Shown in pieces: positions 1 through 8,421 of a stretch of DNA of 64,000 bases (positions are counted from its first letter, which is position 1; each line of letters opens with the position of its first letter). A program made the position numbers and the translations under genes. Source of the stretch: Spinactinospora alkalitolerans (lineage in GTDB: Bacteria; Actinomycetota; Actinomycetes; Streptosporangiales; Streptosporangiaceae); NCBI RefSeq assembly GCF_013408795.1, contig NZ_JACCCC010000001.1, positions 4,154,001-4,218,000 of the forward strand, in the 5' to 3' direction. Below the pieces are notes generated by a model. The model was not told the DNA's origin. It did not search any database and saw only the letters and a program-made list of their open reading frames with translations.

Positions 1-254
1 GGCCGCTGCCGGCGCACCATGGCACCGATGTCGCGGCGCCTGGCGCCGAGCCGCTCGGTGAGCGCGGCCACGGCGGCGCTCGCCTCGGCCAGCTCCGCGG
101 GGTCGGCCTCGGTGTGCGCGACGGCGTCGGCCAGCTCGTGGACCCGGCCGACCAGGGTCAGCAGCTCGCTGGGGAGTTCGTCCTCGGGCACCACCGCGAG
201 TCCGAAATCGGCGGGATCGGGGAGTTCCGCGACCGGCTGTGCTTCGACCGTCAT
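1..254 (-). CDS. Unidentified protein, N-terminal fragment
   Basis: The gene starts at an ATG at 254, reads leftward and runs off the window edge after 84 codons, so only the N terminus is visible. The protein begins MTVEAQPVAELPDP and then has two helix-like stretches (LLTLVGRVHELADAV and ELAEASAAVAALTERL) before a basic segment. A similar helical preamble is found in some actinobacterial hotdog-fold (PaaI-type) thioesterases, but the catalytic domain lies outside the window, so no function is assigned. The open frame with actinobacterial codon use supports a real gene. Confidence 0.6.
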   Translation of the reverse strand, partial: MTVEAQPVAELPDPADFGLAVVPEDELPSELLTLVGRVHELADAVAHTEADPAELAEASAAVAALTERLGARRRDIGAMVRRQR

Positions 255-422
255 GAGTTTCTCATCAGCTCTTTCGTCGTCCGTCGTCGGCGGATTCCCG
301 CCGCGCCACAGAACCGAATCTTACTCGGTGGTAGCTTCGGGGACGATCCGCGGACGGCCGTCGCGGTGTGGTCCTGCCGACACCACGCGCCGCGACCGGA
401 CCGGCAGCGGGCCGGTCCGGGC

Positions 423-851
423 TCAGGACAGCTCCTTGCGCATGTGCCGGTGCGGGATTCCGGCGTCGTCGAACTCGTCGCCGTAGGCGACGTAGCCGAG
501 CCTGGTGTAGAAGCCGATGGCGTGGGTCTGGGCGTGCAGCTCGATCGCCTTGAGGCCGCGCTCGCGGGCCCGCTCCTCGACCGCCCGGACCAGGGCGAAG
601 CCCGCACCGGTCCCGCGCGCCCGTTGCAGCACGGCCAGCCGCCCCAGGATCCCCTCGGCCCCGTCGGCGACGAGCCGCCCGGTCCCCACCGCGACGCCGT
701 CGGCACGGGCCAGGAAGTGGTCGGCCTCCGGATCGCGGTCGTCCCACTCCTCCTCGATCGGGACGTTCTGCTCGGCGACGAAGACGGCGCCCCGGATGAC
801 GAAGACGGCCGCGCGGTCGCGCATGCTCTCGGCGATGACGATGCTCAACAC
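423..851 (-). CDS. GNAT-family N-acetyltransferase (ElaA-like)
   Basis: This 142-residue protein has the GNAT acetyl-CoA fold. Residues GRLAVLQRARGTGAG form beta4 and the pyrophosphate-binding loop (motif A, R-x-x-G-x-G/A), followed by the long helix LVRAVEERARERG. The C terminus FYTRLGYVAYGDEF then GIPHRHM matches the ElaA-type ending. The substrate cannot be read from the sequence. The start is taken as GTG at 851, giving MLSIVIAESMRDR; the frame stays open further upstream to 1028, but that stretch (arginine-rich, no domain) looks like intergenic DNA. It stands alone, divergent from the araC-type gene at 1042. Confidence 0.85.
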   Translation of the reverse strand: MLSIVIAESMRDRAAVFVIRGAVFVAEQNVPIEEEWDDRDPEADHFLARADGVAVGTGRLVADGAEGILGRLAVLQRARGTGAGFALVRAVEERARERGLKAIELHAQTHAIGFYTRLGYVAYGDEFDDAGIPHRHMRKELS

Positions 852-1041
852 GACATCCGAGGTTAGCTCCAATGCCGCGAAGTCGAGGCCCGGAAGCCGA
901 CCGGTGTCCCACAGGTCTCCCTGTACTCGAACAGGGCTGCCGAGGCTGACGGCGGCCCGACCCCGCAGACTCCGGCCAAGGAAGCAGTGAACCCACGGCC
1001 GCCTCGGCAAACCGGACCGGGCGGACACGACCTAACCTGGG

Positions 1042-1908
1042 ATGATGACCCCGATCGACGAGGAGAGCGAGGACCGGCCCCGCTACTGGCGGCATCCCGG
1101 CCTGCCCGACGTCGAACTGATGCGGGCGAGGTTCGTCCGGCACACGTTCAACCGGCACATCCACGAGACCTACACGATCGGCCTCATCGAGGCCGGAATC
1201 GAGGAGTACGCCTACCGGGGCGAGACCCAGCGCGTGGGGCGCGGCGGGCTCGCGCTGGTCGAACCGCACGAGGTGCACACCGGGCACGCCGGGGTGCCCG
1301 AAGGCTGGCGGTACCGGGTCATGTACCCGAGCGTGGAGCTGGTCTCGGCGGTGGCGGCCGAGATCGGCGTCCCCGGCCCGCCGGCCTTCCGCACCTCGGT
1401 GCTGGACGACCCCGCAACGGCCGACCTGCTGCGCCGGGCGCACCTGGCCACCGAGCAGGGCGACCGGCTGAGCGCCTCCAGTCTCACCCGGCGGGGACTG
1501 GCCCGGCTCCTGCAGCGGCACGCGCGCACCGCGCCGGGCCTGCGGCCGGCGGGCGGCTCGCCCGGCGCGGTCTCCGAGGCGCGCGACATCCTGCAGGTGC
1601 GCCTCGTCGACCCGCCCAGCCTGGAGGAGCTCGCCGCCGCCGTGGGCGCCACGCCGTTCGCCCTGCTCCGGGCGTTTCGCGCGGCCTACGGGCTGCCCCC
1701 GCACGCCTACCTCAACCAACTGCGGGTGCACGAGGCCCGCGCCCTGCTCGGCTCCGGCCGCTCCCCCGCCGATGTGGCCGCCCTGGTCGGGTTCGCCGAC
1801 CAGTCGCACCTGACCCGGCACTTCAAGCGGCACCTGGGGCTGCCTCCCGGCGCCTACCGCCGCGACGTCCTGCCGGGGAACTCCGCCGATCTTGAACGTG
1901 AGTCTTGA
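1042..1908 (+). CDS. AraC-family transcriptional regulator, adjacent to azlCD
   Basis: A 288-residue regulator with an N-terminal cupin-like sensing domain (residues about 20-110, with NRHIHETYTIGLIEAG and ALVEPHEVHTGHAG) and a C-terminal AraC DNA-binding domain with two helix-turn-helix motifs (about 185-280). The conserved segment ADVAALVGFADQSHLTRHFK then LGLPPGAYRR is the family signature. It lies directly upstream of azlC in the same direction, a common arrangement for regulators of amino-acid exporters, so control of azlCD is inferred. A TAACCT hexamer at 1033-1038 ends three bases before the ATG, which would fit a near-leaderless mRNA. A second ATG follows at 1045. Confidence 0.9.
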   Translation: MMTPIDEESEDRPRYWRHPGLPDVELMRARFVRHTFNRHIHETYTIGLIEAGIEEYAYRGETQRVGRGGLALVEPHEVHTGHAGVPEGWRYRVMYPSVELVSAVAAEIGVPGPPAFRTSVLDDPATADLLRRAHLATEQGDRLSASSLTRRGLARLLQRHARTAPGLRPAGGSPGAVSEARDILQVRLVDPPSLEELAAAVGATPFALLRAFRAAYGLPPHAYLNQLRVHEARALLGSGRSPADVAALVGFADQSHLTRHFKRHLGLPPGAYRRDVLPGNSADLERES

Positions 1909-1958
1909 CCCCGGCTCCAGGGGCCGAGGTCGGCGGGCGCGGCGCAAGAACGTTCAAG
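1891..1958. promoter_or_regulatory. Inverted repeat upstream of azlC, candidate regulator site
   Basis: CTTGAACGT at 1891-1899 is repeated as its exact reverse complement ACGTTCAAG at 1950-1958. The left arm lies in the last codons of the AraC gene and the right arm lies just upstream of a TAGCGT hexamer (1980-1985) that could be the -10 of azlC. The position would suit an activator contacting RNA polymerase near -35. AraC proteins more often use direct repeats, so the assignment is tentative. Confidence 0.4.
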
Positions 1959-1993
1959 ACCGTGCGGGCGCCCGGCGGTTAGCGTCGGGTCAC

Positions 1994-2716
1994 GTGAACC
2001 GTTCCGCCCTCTCCCTCTCCACTCTCGCCGCCCCCTCCCCGCCGGTCCGCGACGCGCTGGGCGTGGGCTTCGCCGTCGGCGTCTCCGGCCTGGCCTTCGG
2101 GACCAGCGCGGTGACCGCCGGACTTTCCGTGGCGCAGGCGTGCGCGCTCAGCCTGCTCTGCTTCACCGGCGCATCGCAGTTCGCCCTGGTCGGCGTGGTC
2201 GCCGGCGGCGGCAACCTGGCCGCGGGCGCCCTGGGTGCGCTCATGCTCGGCGGCCGCAACACGCTGTACGGGCTGCGCCTGGCCGACCTGCTGGGCTGGC
2301 GGGGCGCTCGGCGGGCCGTCGCCGCCCACGGCGTCATCGACGAGACCACGGCCGTCGCGCTCGCCCAGACCGGCCGCGCCGATGCCCGCACCGGCTTCTC
2401 CGTCACCTTCGCCACGCTGTTCGTGATGTGGAACACCACGACGCTCGTCGGCGCCGTGGCCACCGAGAGCATCGGGGACCCCGACGTGTTCGGCCTGGAC
2501 GCGGTCGGCCCGGCGATCTTCCTCGCCCTGCTGTGGCCCCGCCTGACCGAGGGCGGCCGGGCGGTGCCGGTCGCGCTGCTGGGCGCGGCGATCGCGCTCG
2601 GCACGACACCGCTGCTGCCGTCGGGCGTCCCGGTGCTGCTGGCCGCGGCCGCGGCCCTGGTCGGCATGGGCCCCGCCGCCAAGGGCCCCGCGACCGACGG
2701 GCGGGTGCGGTCGTGA
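1994..2716 (+). CDS. azlC: AzlC-family branched-chain amino-acid exporter, large subunit
   Basis: A 240-residue membrane protein with several hydrophobic helices. The hallmark region FGTSAVTAGLSVAQACALSL is followed by TGASQFALVG, matching the AzlC permease family that exports branched-chain amino acids (and toxic analogues) together with AzlD. The start is GTG at 1994; the frame is open upstream, but the extension is arginine-rich and reads through the inverted repeat. A TAGCGT hexamer at 1980-1985 lies just upstream of the GTG and no Shine-Dalgarno is evident, so translation may be leaderless. The stop overlaps the azlD start (GTGA), indicating coupling. Confidence 0.9.
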   Translation: MNRSALSLSTLAAPSPPVRDALGVGFAVGVSGLAFGTSAVTAGLSVAQACALSLLCFTGASQFALVGVVAGGGNLAAGALGALMLGGRNTLYGLRLADLLGWRGARRAVAAHGVIDETTAVALAQTGRADARTGFSVTFATLFVMWNTTTLVGAVATESIGDPDVFGLDAVGPAIFLALLWPRLTEGGRAVPVALLGAAIALGTTPLLPSGVPVLLAAAAALVGMGPAAKGPATDGRVRS

Positions 2717-3027
2717 CCCTGTGGATCGCCGTGCTCGCCACGGCAGCGGGCTGCTACCTGCTGAAGTTCGCCGGGCTGGCCGCGCCGCGCCGGCTGCTGG
2801 ACCATCCGGCGGTGAGCCGGTTCGCCATGACCGTGCCGATCGCCCTGCTCGCCGCGCTGATCGCGCTGCAGGCCGTCGCCGACGGCCGGGAGCTGGTCGT
2901 CGACCTCCCCCGCCTCGCCGGACTGGGCGCTGCCGTGCTGGCGCTGCTGCTGCGGGCGCCGTTCCTGCTGGTGATCGTCGCGGCCGCCGCCACAGCGGCG
3001 GGGCTGCGCGCGCTGGGCGCGGGGTGA
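2713..3027 (+). CDS. azlD: AzlD-family branched-chain amino-acid exporter, small subunit
   Basis: A 104-residue, very hydrophobic protein with about four membrane segments, beginning at a GTG that overlaps the azlC stop codon by the GTGA arrangement. The N terminus (WIAVLATAAGCYLLKFAG) and the segment RFAMTVPIALLAALIALQ fit AzlD, the small partner that forms the exporter with AzlC in the cytoplasmic membrane. Size and position next to azlC are normal for the family. Nothing odd is seen in it. Confidence 0.88.
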   Translation: MTLWIAVLATAAGCYLLKFAGLAAPRRLLDHPAVSRFAMTVPIALLAALIALQAVADGRELVVDLPRLAGLGAAVLALLLRAPFLLVIVAAAATAAGLRALGAG

Positions 3028-3109
3028 GTGCTTCCCTACGCTCCGGCGAGGTGGCAGCGTTGGGTCCCGAGAAGCCATGCGGACCTTGCGACGATGGAAG
3101 GACCCTGAC

Positions 3110-4798
3110 GTGCCCGATGCCCCCTTCGCCTCGATGACAGCGGCAGAGCAGGTCGTGGAGGTTCTGGCCGCCGCCGGAATCCGGCGCTGCTACACCGTGC
3201 CCGGTGAGAGCTTCCTGGAACTGGCCGACGCGCTGGAGCACCACCCGGGCATGACGCTGGTCTCCACCCGGCACGAGAACGGCGCCGGGTTCATGGCCGA
3301 GGCCGACGCCAAGCTCACCGGGATCCCCGCCGTCGCCGCCGCGACGCGCGGGCCGGGCGCGTCCAACCTCGCGGTGGGGGTGCACACCGCGATGCAGGAC
3401 TCCACGCCGATGATCGTCTTCCTGGGCCAGGTGGAGACCGACCACCTGGGCAAGGAGGCGTTCCAGGAGGTCGACCTCACCGCGTTCTACTCCCCCATCA
3501 CCAAGTGGGCGACCACCGTCACCCGCGCCGACCGGCTCGCCGAGACGACCGCCCGGGCGATCCGCACCGCCACCACGGGGCGCCCCGGCCCGGTGGCGAT
3601 CGCCGTCCCCGGCGACCTGTTCGGGCAGCGGGTCGCGCGGCCGGGCGCGCTGCCCGGTGTGGCGGAGCCGCCGCGGCCGCCGCTGGGCGGTGACGAGCGC
3701 GACCGGATCGCGGCGTGGCTGACGCGGGCCGAACGGCCGGTGATCATCGCCGGCGGGGGCGCCCGCGACGCCGGACCCGCCCTGGTGGCGGCGGCCGAGC
3801 GGTTCCGCGCCGGCGTCTACAGCTCGTGGCGGCGCCAGGACGTCTTCCCCAACGACCACCCGCTCTACCTGGGCCACCTGGGCCTGGGCTGCCCGAAGCC
3901 GGTGCTGCGCGCGCTGGAGGAGGCCGACGCCGTGCTGATCGTGGGCTCGCGGCTGAGTGAGATCACCACGCAGACCTACCGGCTGCCCGAGGAGCGGTCG
4001 CCGGGGAAGCCCTCGACGGTCGCCCAGATCGACATCGACCCGGCGCAGGTCGGGGCGGTCACCCCGGTCTGGCTCGGCGCGGTCGCCGACGCCCGGCGGG
4101 CGCTGCTCGCGCTCACCCGCGTCCAGGGCCGCGTCCCCGAACGCGACTGGAGCGGCGCCCACCAGGCGTGGGCGGACACCACGACGGCGCCCCCGGAGGC
4201 CGCCGAGCGCCCGGGCGGCCGGCTGCACCCGTGGGCCGTGGTGCAGGCCATGCGCCGCATGCTGCCCGAGGACGCGGTGCTGACCAACGACGCGGGCAAC
4301 TTCGCGGCGTTCCTGCACCGCGGCTGGTGGTACCGGCACCCGCGCACCCAACTCGCCCCGACCAGCGGCGCGATGGGGTACGCCGTGCCGGCCGCCGTCG
4401 CGGCCAAGCTGGCCGAGCCGCACCGCACCGTGGTCGCCGTGGCCGGTGACGGCGGCGCGCTGATGACCGGCCAGGAGCTGGAGACCGCTGCGCGGCTGGG
4501 GCTGGCGATCACGGTGATCGTGTTCCAGAACGGCCTGTACGGCACGATCGCCATGCACCAGGCCCGCGCCCTGGGCCGCACCGCGGCCACCGACATCAGC
4601 GGGCCGCTGGACCTGGCGTCCTACGCCCGCGGCCTCGGCGCTCGCGGCGCGACCGCCACCACGCCCGAGGAGTTGGACAAGGCCCTCTCCGACGCGCTGA
4701 CCGCCGAGGGCCCCACCCTGATCGACGCCCGCACCGACCCCGATGCGATCAGCCCGGGGGCGACGATGTCGGGGCTGCTGGGCGGGCACGGCCGCTGA
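3110..4798 (+). CDS. Thiamine-diphosphate enzyme, acetolactate-synthase large-subunit family
   Basis: A 562-residue ThDP enzyme with the three expected domains: N-terminal pyrimidine-binding domain with the catalytic glutamate in STRHENGAGFMAEADAK, a central domain (about 200-340), and a C-terminal pyrophosphate-binding domain with GDGGALMTGQELE and an asparagine (VFQNGLYGT) about 27 residues on. This is the acetolactate synthase / 2-oxoacid decarboxylase superfamily. No regulatory subunit ilvN is adjacent, so a biosynthetic role is doubtful and a catabolic or orphan 2-oxoacid enzyme is as likely. The start is GTG at 3110 behind GGAAGGA (3096-3102); an upstream ATG at 3077 lacks such a site. 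A strong hairpin follows the stop. Confidence 0.85.
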   Translation: MPDAPFASMTAAEQVVEVLAAAGIRRCYTVPGESFLELADALEHHPGMTLVSTRHENGAGFMAEADAKLTGIPAVAAATRGPGASNLAVGVHTAMQDSTPMIVFLGQVETDHLGKEAFQEVDLTAFYSPITKWATTVTRADRLAETTARAIRTATTGRPGPVAIAVPGDLFGQRVARPGALPGVAEPPRPPLGGDERDRIAAWLTRAERPVIIAGGGARDAGPALVAAAERFRAGVYSSWRRQDVFPNDHPLYLGHLGLGCPKPVLRALEEADAVLIVGSRLSEITTQTYRLPEERSPGKPSTVAQIDIDPAQVGAVTPVWLGAVADARRALLALTRVQGRVPERDWSGAHQAWADTTTAPPEAAERPGGRLHPWAVVQAMRRMLPEDAVLTNDAGNFAAFLHRGWWYRHPRTQLAPTSGAMGYAVPAAVAAKLAEPHRTVVAVAGDGGALMTGQELETAARLGLAITVIVFQNGLYGTIAMHQARALGRTAATDISGPLDLASYARGLGARGATATTPEELDKALSDALTAEGPTLIDARTDPDAISPGATMSGLLGGHGR

Positions 4799-4803
4799 CC
4801 CGC

Positions 4804-4846
4804 GGTGCGGTCCGGGCCGGGCCGACGCACGGGTCCGGACCGCACC
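4804..4846 (+). terminator. Hairpin terminator after the ThDP enzyme gene
   Basis: A 15-base arm at 4804-4818 (GGTGCGGTCCGGGCC) pairs with 4832-4846, with one G-U pair, around a 13-base loop, beginning six bases after the stop codon. No T-tract follows, which is common in G+C-rich actinobacteria. It separates the ThDP gene from the dehydrogenase gene. Confidence 0.6.
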
Positions 4847-4994
4847 GGGCCGGGCCCCGTCGACACTCCCGCACCCCGTCCGCCCCTCCCCGCCGGCACG
4901 GGCCTACAGTGATCACGGTCCGCCCCGGGCCCGTCACCGCCGGGGCGCGGGCGGGCGGCCCCGGACCCGAGCAGCAGGAGTGGGAGGAAGGCGC

Positions 4995-6038
4995 GTGGAG
5001 ACGATGAAGGCCGCACGCTTCGACACCGAGACCACGACCATGGAGGTCACCGACGTCCCGGTTCCGGTGCCCCGGCCCGGCGAGGCGCTGGTCAAGGTCG
5101 CCGCGTGCGGAATCTGCCACTCCGACCTCGGCCTGATCGAGGGGTACATCCCCAGCCCGCTGCCTGCGGTGACCCCGGGGCACGAGGCGACCGGGCACAT
5201 CGCGGCGCTCGGGGCGCCGACCCCGGGGTGGGACGAGGGCGACCCGGTGCTCATGGCCGCCGGCCGGGCCTGCGGCCGGTGCGCCGACTGCGTCCGCGGC
5301 CATCCGATGGACGACTGCCTGAACCCGGAGATCATGGCCTTCCACTACGACGGGGCCTGGGCCGAGTACGTCGTCGTCCCGGTCGCGGCGCTGGTGAAGC
5401 TGCCGCGGGAGGCCGACCTCGTGAACTACGCGGTCCTCGCCGACGCCGTCTCCACCCCGTACGCGGCCATCACCGGGACGGCCCGGCTGGCGGCGGCGGA
5501 GTCGGTCGGCATCTGGGGGCTGGGCGGGCTGGGCACCCACGCCGTGCAGATCGCGCGGATGCTCGGGGCGGCCCCGATCATCGCCCTGGACCCGATCGAG
5601 GAGACCCGCGCACGCGCCCTGGAGGTCGGGGCCGACCACGCCATCGACCCGCGCGGGGAGGACACGGTGCGGCGGATCCGCGAGCTGACCGACGGCCGCG
5701 GCCTGGACGTGGCGATCGACGGCGTGGCGCGGTCGGCGACCGTCCCGCAGGCCAACGCCGCGCTGGCCCGGCACGGCCGCCTGGTCCTCATGGGCGTCTC
5801 GCCCGACCCGGTCGAGCTGGGCAGGGAGGACGTGTTCGCCCTGAGCGGACACCGGGTGCTCGGGCACCTCGGCTACACCAGACGCGACCTGGAGCGGCTC
5901 GTCCGGCTGGTGCACCACGGCCGCCTGGACCTGAGCCGCTCGGTCAGCGAGGTGCTGCCCCTGGACCGGGTGCACGACGGCGTCCGGCACCTGGCCGAGC
6001 ACGAGGGCACCCCGGTCCGCATCGTCATCCGGCCCTGA
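4995..6038 (+). CDS. Zinc-dependent alcohol dehydrogenase (MDR family)
   Basis: A 347-residue medium-chain dehydrogenase. The GroES-like catalytic domain contains ACGICHSDLGLIEG (first catalytic-zinc cysteine) and PGHEATGHIAALG, and the structural-zinc lobe has four cysteines in CGRCADCVRGHPMDDC. The Rossmann domain has GLGGLGTHAVQIARMLGA for NAD(P) binding. It oxidises alcohols or reduces aldehydes; the substrate is not readable. The start is GTG at 4995 behind GGGAGG (4982-4987); an ATG at 5004 in frame is the alternative. It ends convergently with the rluD-type gene only 17 bases away. Confidence 0.88.
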   Translation: METMKAARFDTETTTMEVTDVPVPVPRPGEALVKVAACGICHSDLGLIEGYIPSPLPAVTPGHEATGHIAALGAPTPGWDEGDPVLMAAGRACGRCADCVRGHPMDDCLNPEIMAFHYDGAWAEYVVVPVAALVKLPREADLVNYAVLADAVSTPYAAITGTARLAAAESVGIWGLGGLGTHAVQIARMLGAAPIIALDPIEETRARALEVGADHAIDPRGEDTVRRIRELTDGRGLDVAIDGVARSATVPQANAALARHGRLVLMGVSPDPVELGREDVFALSGHRVLGHLGYTRRDLERLVRLVHHGRLDLSRSVSEVLPLDRVHDGVRHLAEHEGTPVRIVIRP

Positions 6039-6055
6039 GGCCGACCGCGGGAGGG

Positions 6056-6982
6056 TCAGTCCTCGCGGAGCAGGCCCAGGGCCTTGTCCAGGTCGTCGGG
6101 GTAGGGACTCTCGAACTCCACGGGGCGGCCCTCGGTGGGGTGCTCGAAGCCCAGCCGCACCGCGTGCAGCCACTGGCGGCGGACGCCGAGCCGGTCGGCC
6201 AGCGTGGGGTCGGCGCCGTAGAGGTGGTCGCCGACGCAGGGGTGGCGCATGGCCGCCATGTGCACCCGGATCTGGTGGGTGCGGCCGGTCTCCAGCTTGA
6301 TCTCCAGCAGGCTGGCCGCCCGGAACGCCTCCACCGTGTCGTAGTGGGTGACCGACGGGCGCCCGCCCGCGACCACCGCGAACCGGCCGTCGCCCGAGGG
6401 GTGGCGGTCGATCGGCGCGTCGACCGTGCCGCGCAGCGGGTCGGGGTGGCCCTGCACGAGGGTGTGGTAGCGCTTGTCGACCGTGCGCTCCTTGAAGGCG
6501 CGCTTGAGGACGCTGTAGGCGATCTCGCTCTTGGCCACCACCATCACGCCGGTGGTGTTGGCGTCGAGCCGGTGCACGATGCCCTGCCGCTCGGCGGCGC
6601 CGCTCGTCGTCACCTGGACGCCGGAGGCCAGCAGGCCCTCCAGCACCGAAGGGCCGGTCCAGCCGACGGTCGGGTGCGCGACGACCCCGACGGGCTTGTC
6701 GACGACGACGATGTCGGCGTCCTCGAACACGACCCGCATGCCCGGCACGGGCTCGGGCCGCGGGACCGGCGCGGTCGGCGGCGGGGGCAGCGTGACGTCC
6801 AGCCACGTCCCGGCCTGGACGCGGTCGGACTTCGCCGCGCCGGAGCCGTCGACGAGCACGCTGCCCTCGGCGATCAGCTCGGCGGCGCGGGTGCGCGACA
6901 GGCCGAACATCCGCGCGATGGCGGCGTCGAGGCGGTCGCCCTCGAGGCCGTCGGGCACGGGCATGCTGCGATGGTCACTCAC
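6056..6982 (-). CDS. rluD: RluA/RluD-family 23S rRNA pseudouridine synthase
   Basis: A 308-residue protein with an N-terminal S4 RNA-binding domain (about 10-70, [20 protein letters not shown]) and the RluA catalytic domain (about 85-300). The catalytic aspartate lies in the signature [18 protein letters not shown], and GRTHQIRVH follows. The likely reaction is uridine-to-pseudouridine isomerisation in large-subunit rRNA. The start is GTG at 6982 with GGAGG eleven to seven bases upstream. It overlaps the end of lspA by eight bases, so the two are translationally coupled, as in many actinobacteria. Confidence 0.9.
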   Translation of the reverse strand: MSDHRSMPVPDGLEGDRLDAAIARMFGLSRTRAAELIAEGSVLVDGSGAAKSDRVQAGTWLDVTLPPPPTAPVPRPEPVPGMRVVFEDADIVVVDKPVGVVAHPTVGWTGPSVLEGLLASGVQVTTSGAAERQGIVHRLDANTTGVMVVAKSEIAYSVLKRAFKERTVDKRYHTLVQGHPDPLRGTVDAPIDRHPSGDGRFAVVAGGRPSVTHYDTVEAFRAASLLEIKLETGRTHQIRVHMAAMRHPCVGDHLYGADPTLADRLGVRRQWLHAVRLGFEHPTEGRPVEFESPYPDDLDKALGLLRED

Positions 6983-7730
6983 GGCCGTCCTCCTTGCTCG
7001 CCGGTGGGGCCGCGGGCGGGGCCTCGGGAGGCTGCGCGCCGTCGGCGCGCTCCTGGTCGGCGGGGTCGTCGCGCCTCGGCTCCGCCGCTCGCGGCCCGTC
7101 CCCGGCGTCGCCGCCCGAGCTCGCCTCCCCGGTGTCCTCGCGGTCGCGGTCGGACTCCCGGGTTCCGTCGATGTTGACGCCCCTGAACGCCAGCAGCACC
7201 GCGAGCACGCCGCCGCAGACGATGCAGGAGTCGGCGATGTTGAACACCGGCCAGTTGGGGATCTGGATCCAGTCGACGACGTGGCCGTGCAGCGGGGCCG
7301 GCGGCGAGAACAGCCGCTCCAGCCAGCTCCCCTGCGCGCCGGAGCCGACCAGCGAGGCGGAGACGTCCCGGGGGGAGTCGGGCCGCCAGACGCGGTCGAC
7401 GAGGTTGCCCGCGGCCCCGCCGAGGATCAGGCCCAGCGTGACGGCCCACCACGCGCTGCGCACCTTGCGCGCCGCTGCGAGGATGTAGGCAATCACCGCG
7501 ATCATGACCAGGCTGAACACCCAGGTCACCCCGGTGCCGATGGAGAAGGCGGCACCCGGGTTGAAGACCAGGGTCAGCTTCAGCAACCCGTTCAGCAGTT
7601 CCACCGGATCGTGCGGCGAGAACCGCGCCAGCGCGATCTCCTTGGTGGCGAAGTCGGCCACCAGGGCGGCGAGCGCCACGGCCAGTAGAAAAATGGACCG
7701 CCGCGGCCCGGCCGCGGCGGATTCGTTCAC
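6975..7730 (-). CDS. lspA: Lipoprotein signal peptidase (signal peptidase II)
   Basis: A 251-residue integral membrane aspartic protease that cleaves signal peptides of prolipoproteins after lipidation. Conserved boxes are visible: [29 protein letters not shown] and FNIADSCIV; the aspartates in the last two are the catalytic pair. Two features exceed the usual size of about 160-190 residues: an insertion of about 30 residues between the last two boxes, and a charged C-terminal tail of about 55 residues rich in Glu, Asp, Arg and Pro. The start is GTG at 7730 behind GAGGG; the frame is open further upstream but overlaps the neighbouring gene's end. It overlaps rluD. Confidence 0.93.
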   Translation of the reverse strand: MNESAAAGPRRSIFLLAVALAALVADFATKEIALARFSPHDPVELLNGLLKLTLVFNPGAAFSIGTGVTWVFSLVMIAVIAYILAAARKVRSAWWAVTLGLILGGAAGNLVDRVWRPDSPRDVSASLVGSGAQGSWLERLFSPPAPLHGHVVDWIQIPNWPVFNIADSCIVCGGVLAVLLAFRGVNIDGTRESDRDREDTGEASSGGDAGDGPRAAEPRRDDPADQERADGAQPPEAPPAAPPASKEDGRE

Positions 7731-7780
7731 CTTGCGGCCCTCGTTCCCGGAGTGGTCCTTCCCGGGCTTGTCTGTCCTGC

Positions 7781-8185
7781 TCAGCGACGCTCCTCGCGCT
7801 GTTTGCACTGCACGCACTGTGTGGCGCGCGGGAACGCCTGGAGCCGCGCCTTGCCGATGGGCCGGCCGCACGACTCGCAGACGCCGTAGGTCCCGGCGTC
7901 CATCCGTTCGATCGCCCGCTCGTTCTGGGCGAGCAGGTCACGCACATTGTAGGCCAGCACCAGATCGTGTTCGCGCTGGTATGCCTTCGCCCCGATGTCG
8001 GCGGGGTCGTCACCGGCGCCGTCGACGGAGTCCGACAGCCGCTCGGCCAGCTCCGACTCGGCGGCCGCGATGTCGGCGCGCAGCCGCGCGACCTCGGATT
8101 CCAGCCCCTGGCGCACCTCTGCGAGTTCCGCCTCGCCCCAGGGGTCCTCCCCCGGGCGGACGGGGAGATCGGCGGATTCGGTCAC
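7781..8185 (-). CDS. TraR/DksA-family zinc-finger protein
   Basis: A 134-residue protein with an N-terminal helical hairpin (about 20-95) and a C-terminal C4 zinc finger: CESCGRPIGKARLQAFP then CVQCKQ. This is the DksA/TraR layout. DksA binds RNA polymerase through its secondary channel, but many actinobacterial members are uncharacterised and the coiled-coil tip acidic residues are not clearly conserved here. The start is GTG at 8185 with GGAGGGGG eight bases upstream. The gene precedes lspA and rluD in the same direction, a conserved actinobacterial order. Confidence 0.88.
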   Translation of the reverse strand: MTESADLPVRPGEDPWGEAELAEVRQGLESEVARLRADIAAAESELAERLSDSVDGAGDDPADIGAKAYQREHDLVLAYNVRDLLAQNERAIERMDAGTYGVCESCGRPIGKARLQAFPRATQCVQCKQREERR

Positions 8186-8287
8186 GCTCGCATCCCCCTC
8201 CCTGAACTTTGTCCGGGGAAGCATAAACGCCGAAATCGGGCCGGGCAATCAGCCACGGCGCGACACAGCGAACGGCTCACCGGCCCA

Positions 8288-8421
8288 CTCATCGAGCTTC
8301 GACCGCCGCGTTCGCGGGTCGGGGATGAGATCTCCAGGGCTCGGACCTGCTGTGCCGCCGGCGCTGCGCGCACTGCGACAGCCGACTCCCTGCGCGAACC
8401 CGATCGCCGGACATCAGTCAG
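8288..8421. repeat. Dispersed intergenic repeat, 134-bp family, copy 1
   Basis: This segment aligns without gaps over 134 bases with 61916-62049 and, for its first half, in reverse orientation with 12322-12385. Shared blocks include CACTGCGACAGCCG and GCGAACCCGATCGCCGGACA. It lies immediately after the stop codon of the leftward gene at 8414-8674 and fills most of the space to the dksA-like gene. It is not coding as far as can be seen. Confidence 0.8.

Noticed and set aside
1979-4789. A 936-codon open frame on the minus strand across azlC, azlD and the ThDP gene
   Set aside because: It is antisense to three genes with clear family motifs; the product is low-complexity and lacks a proper start site.
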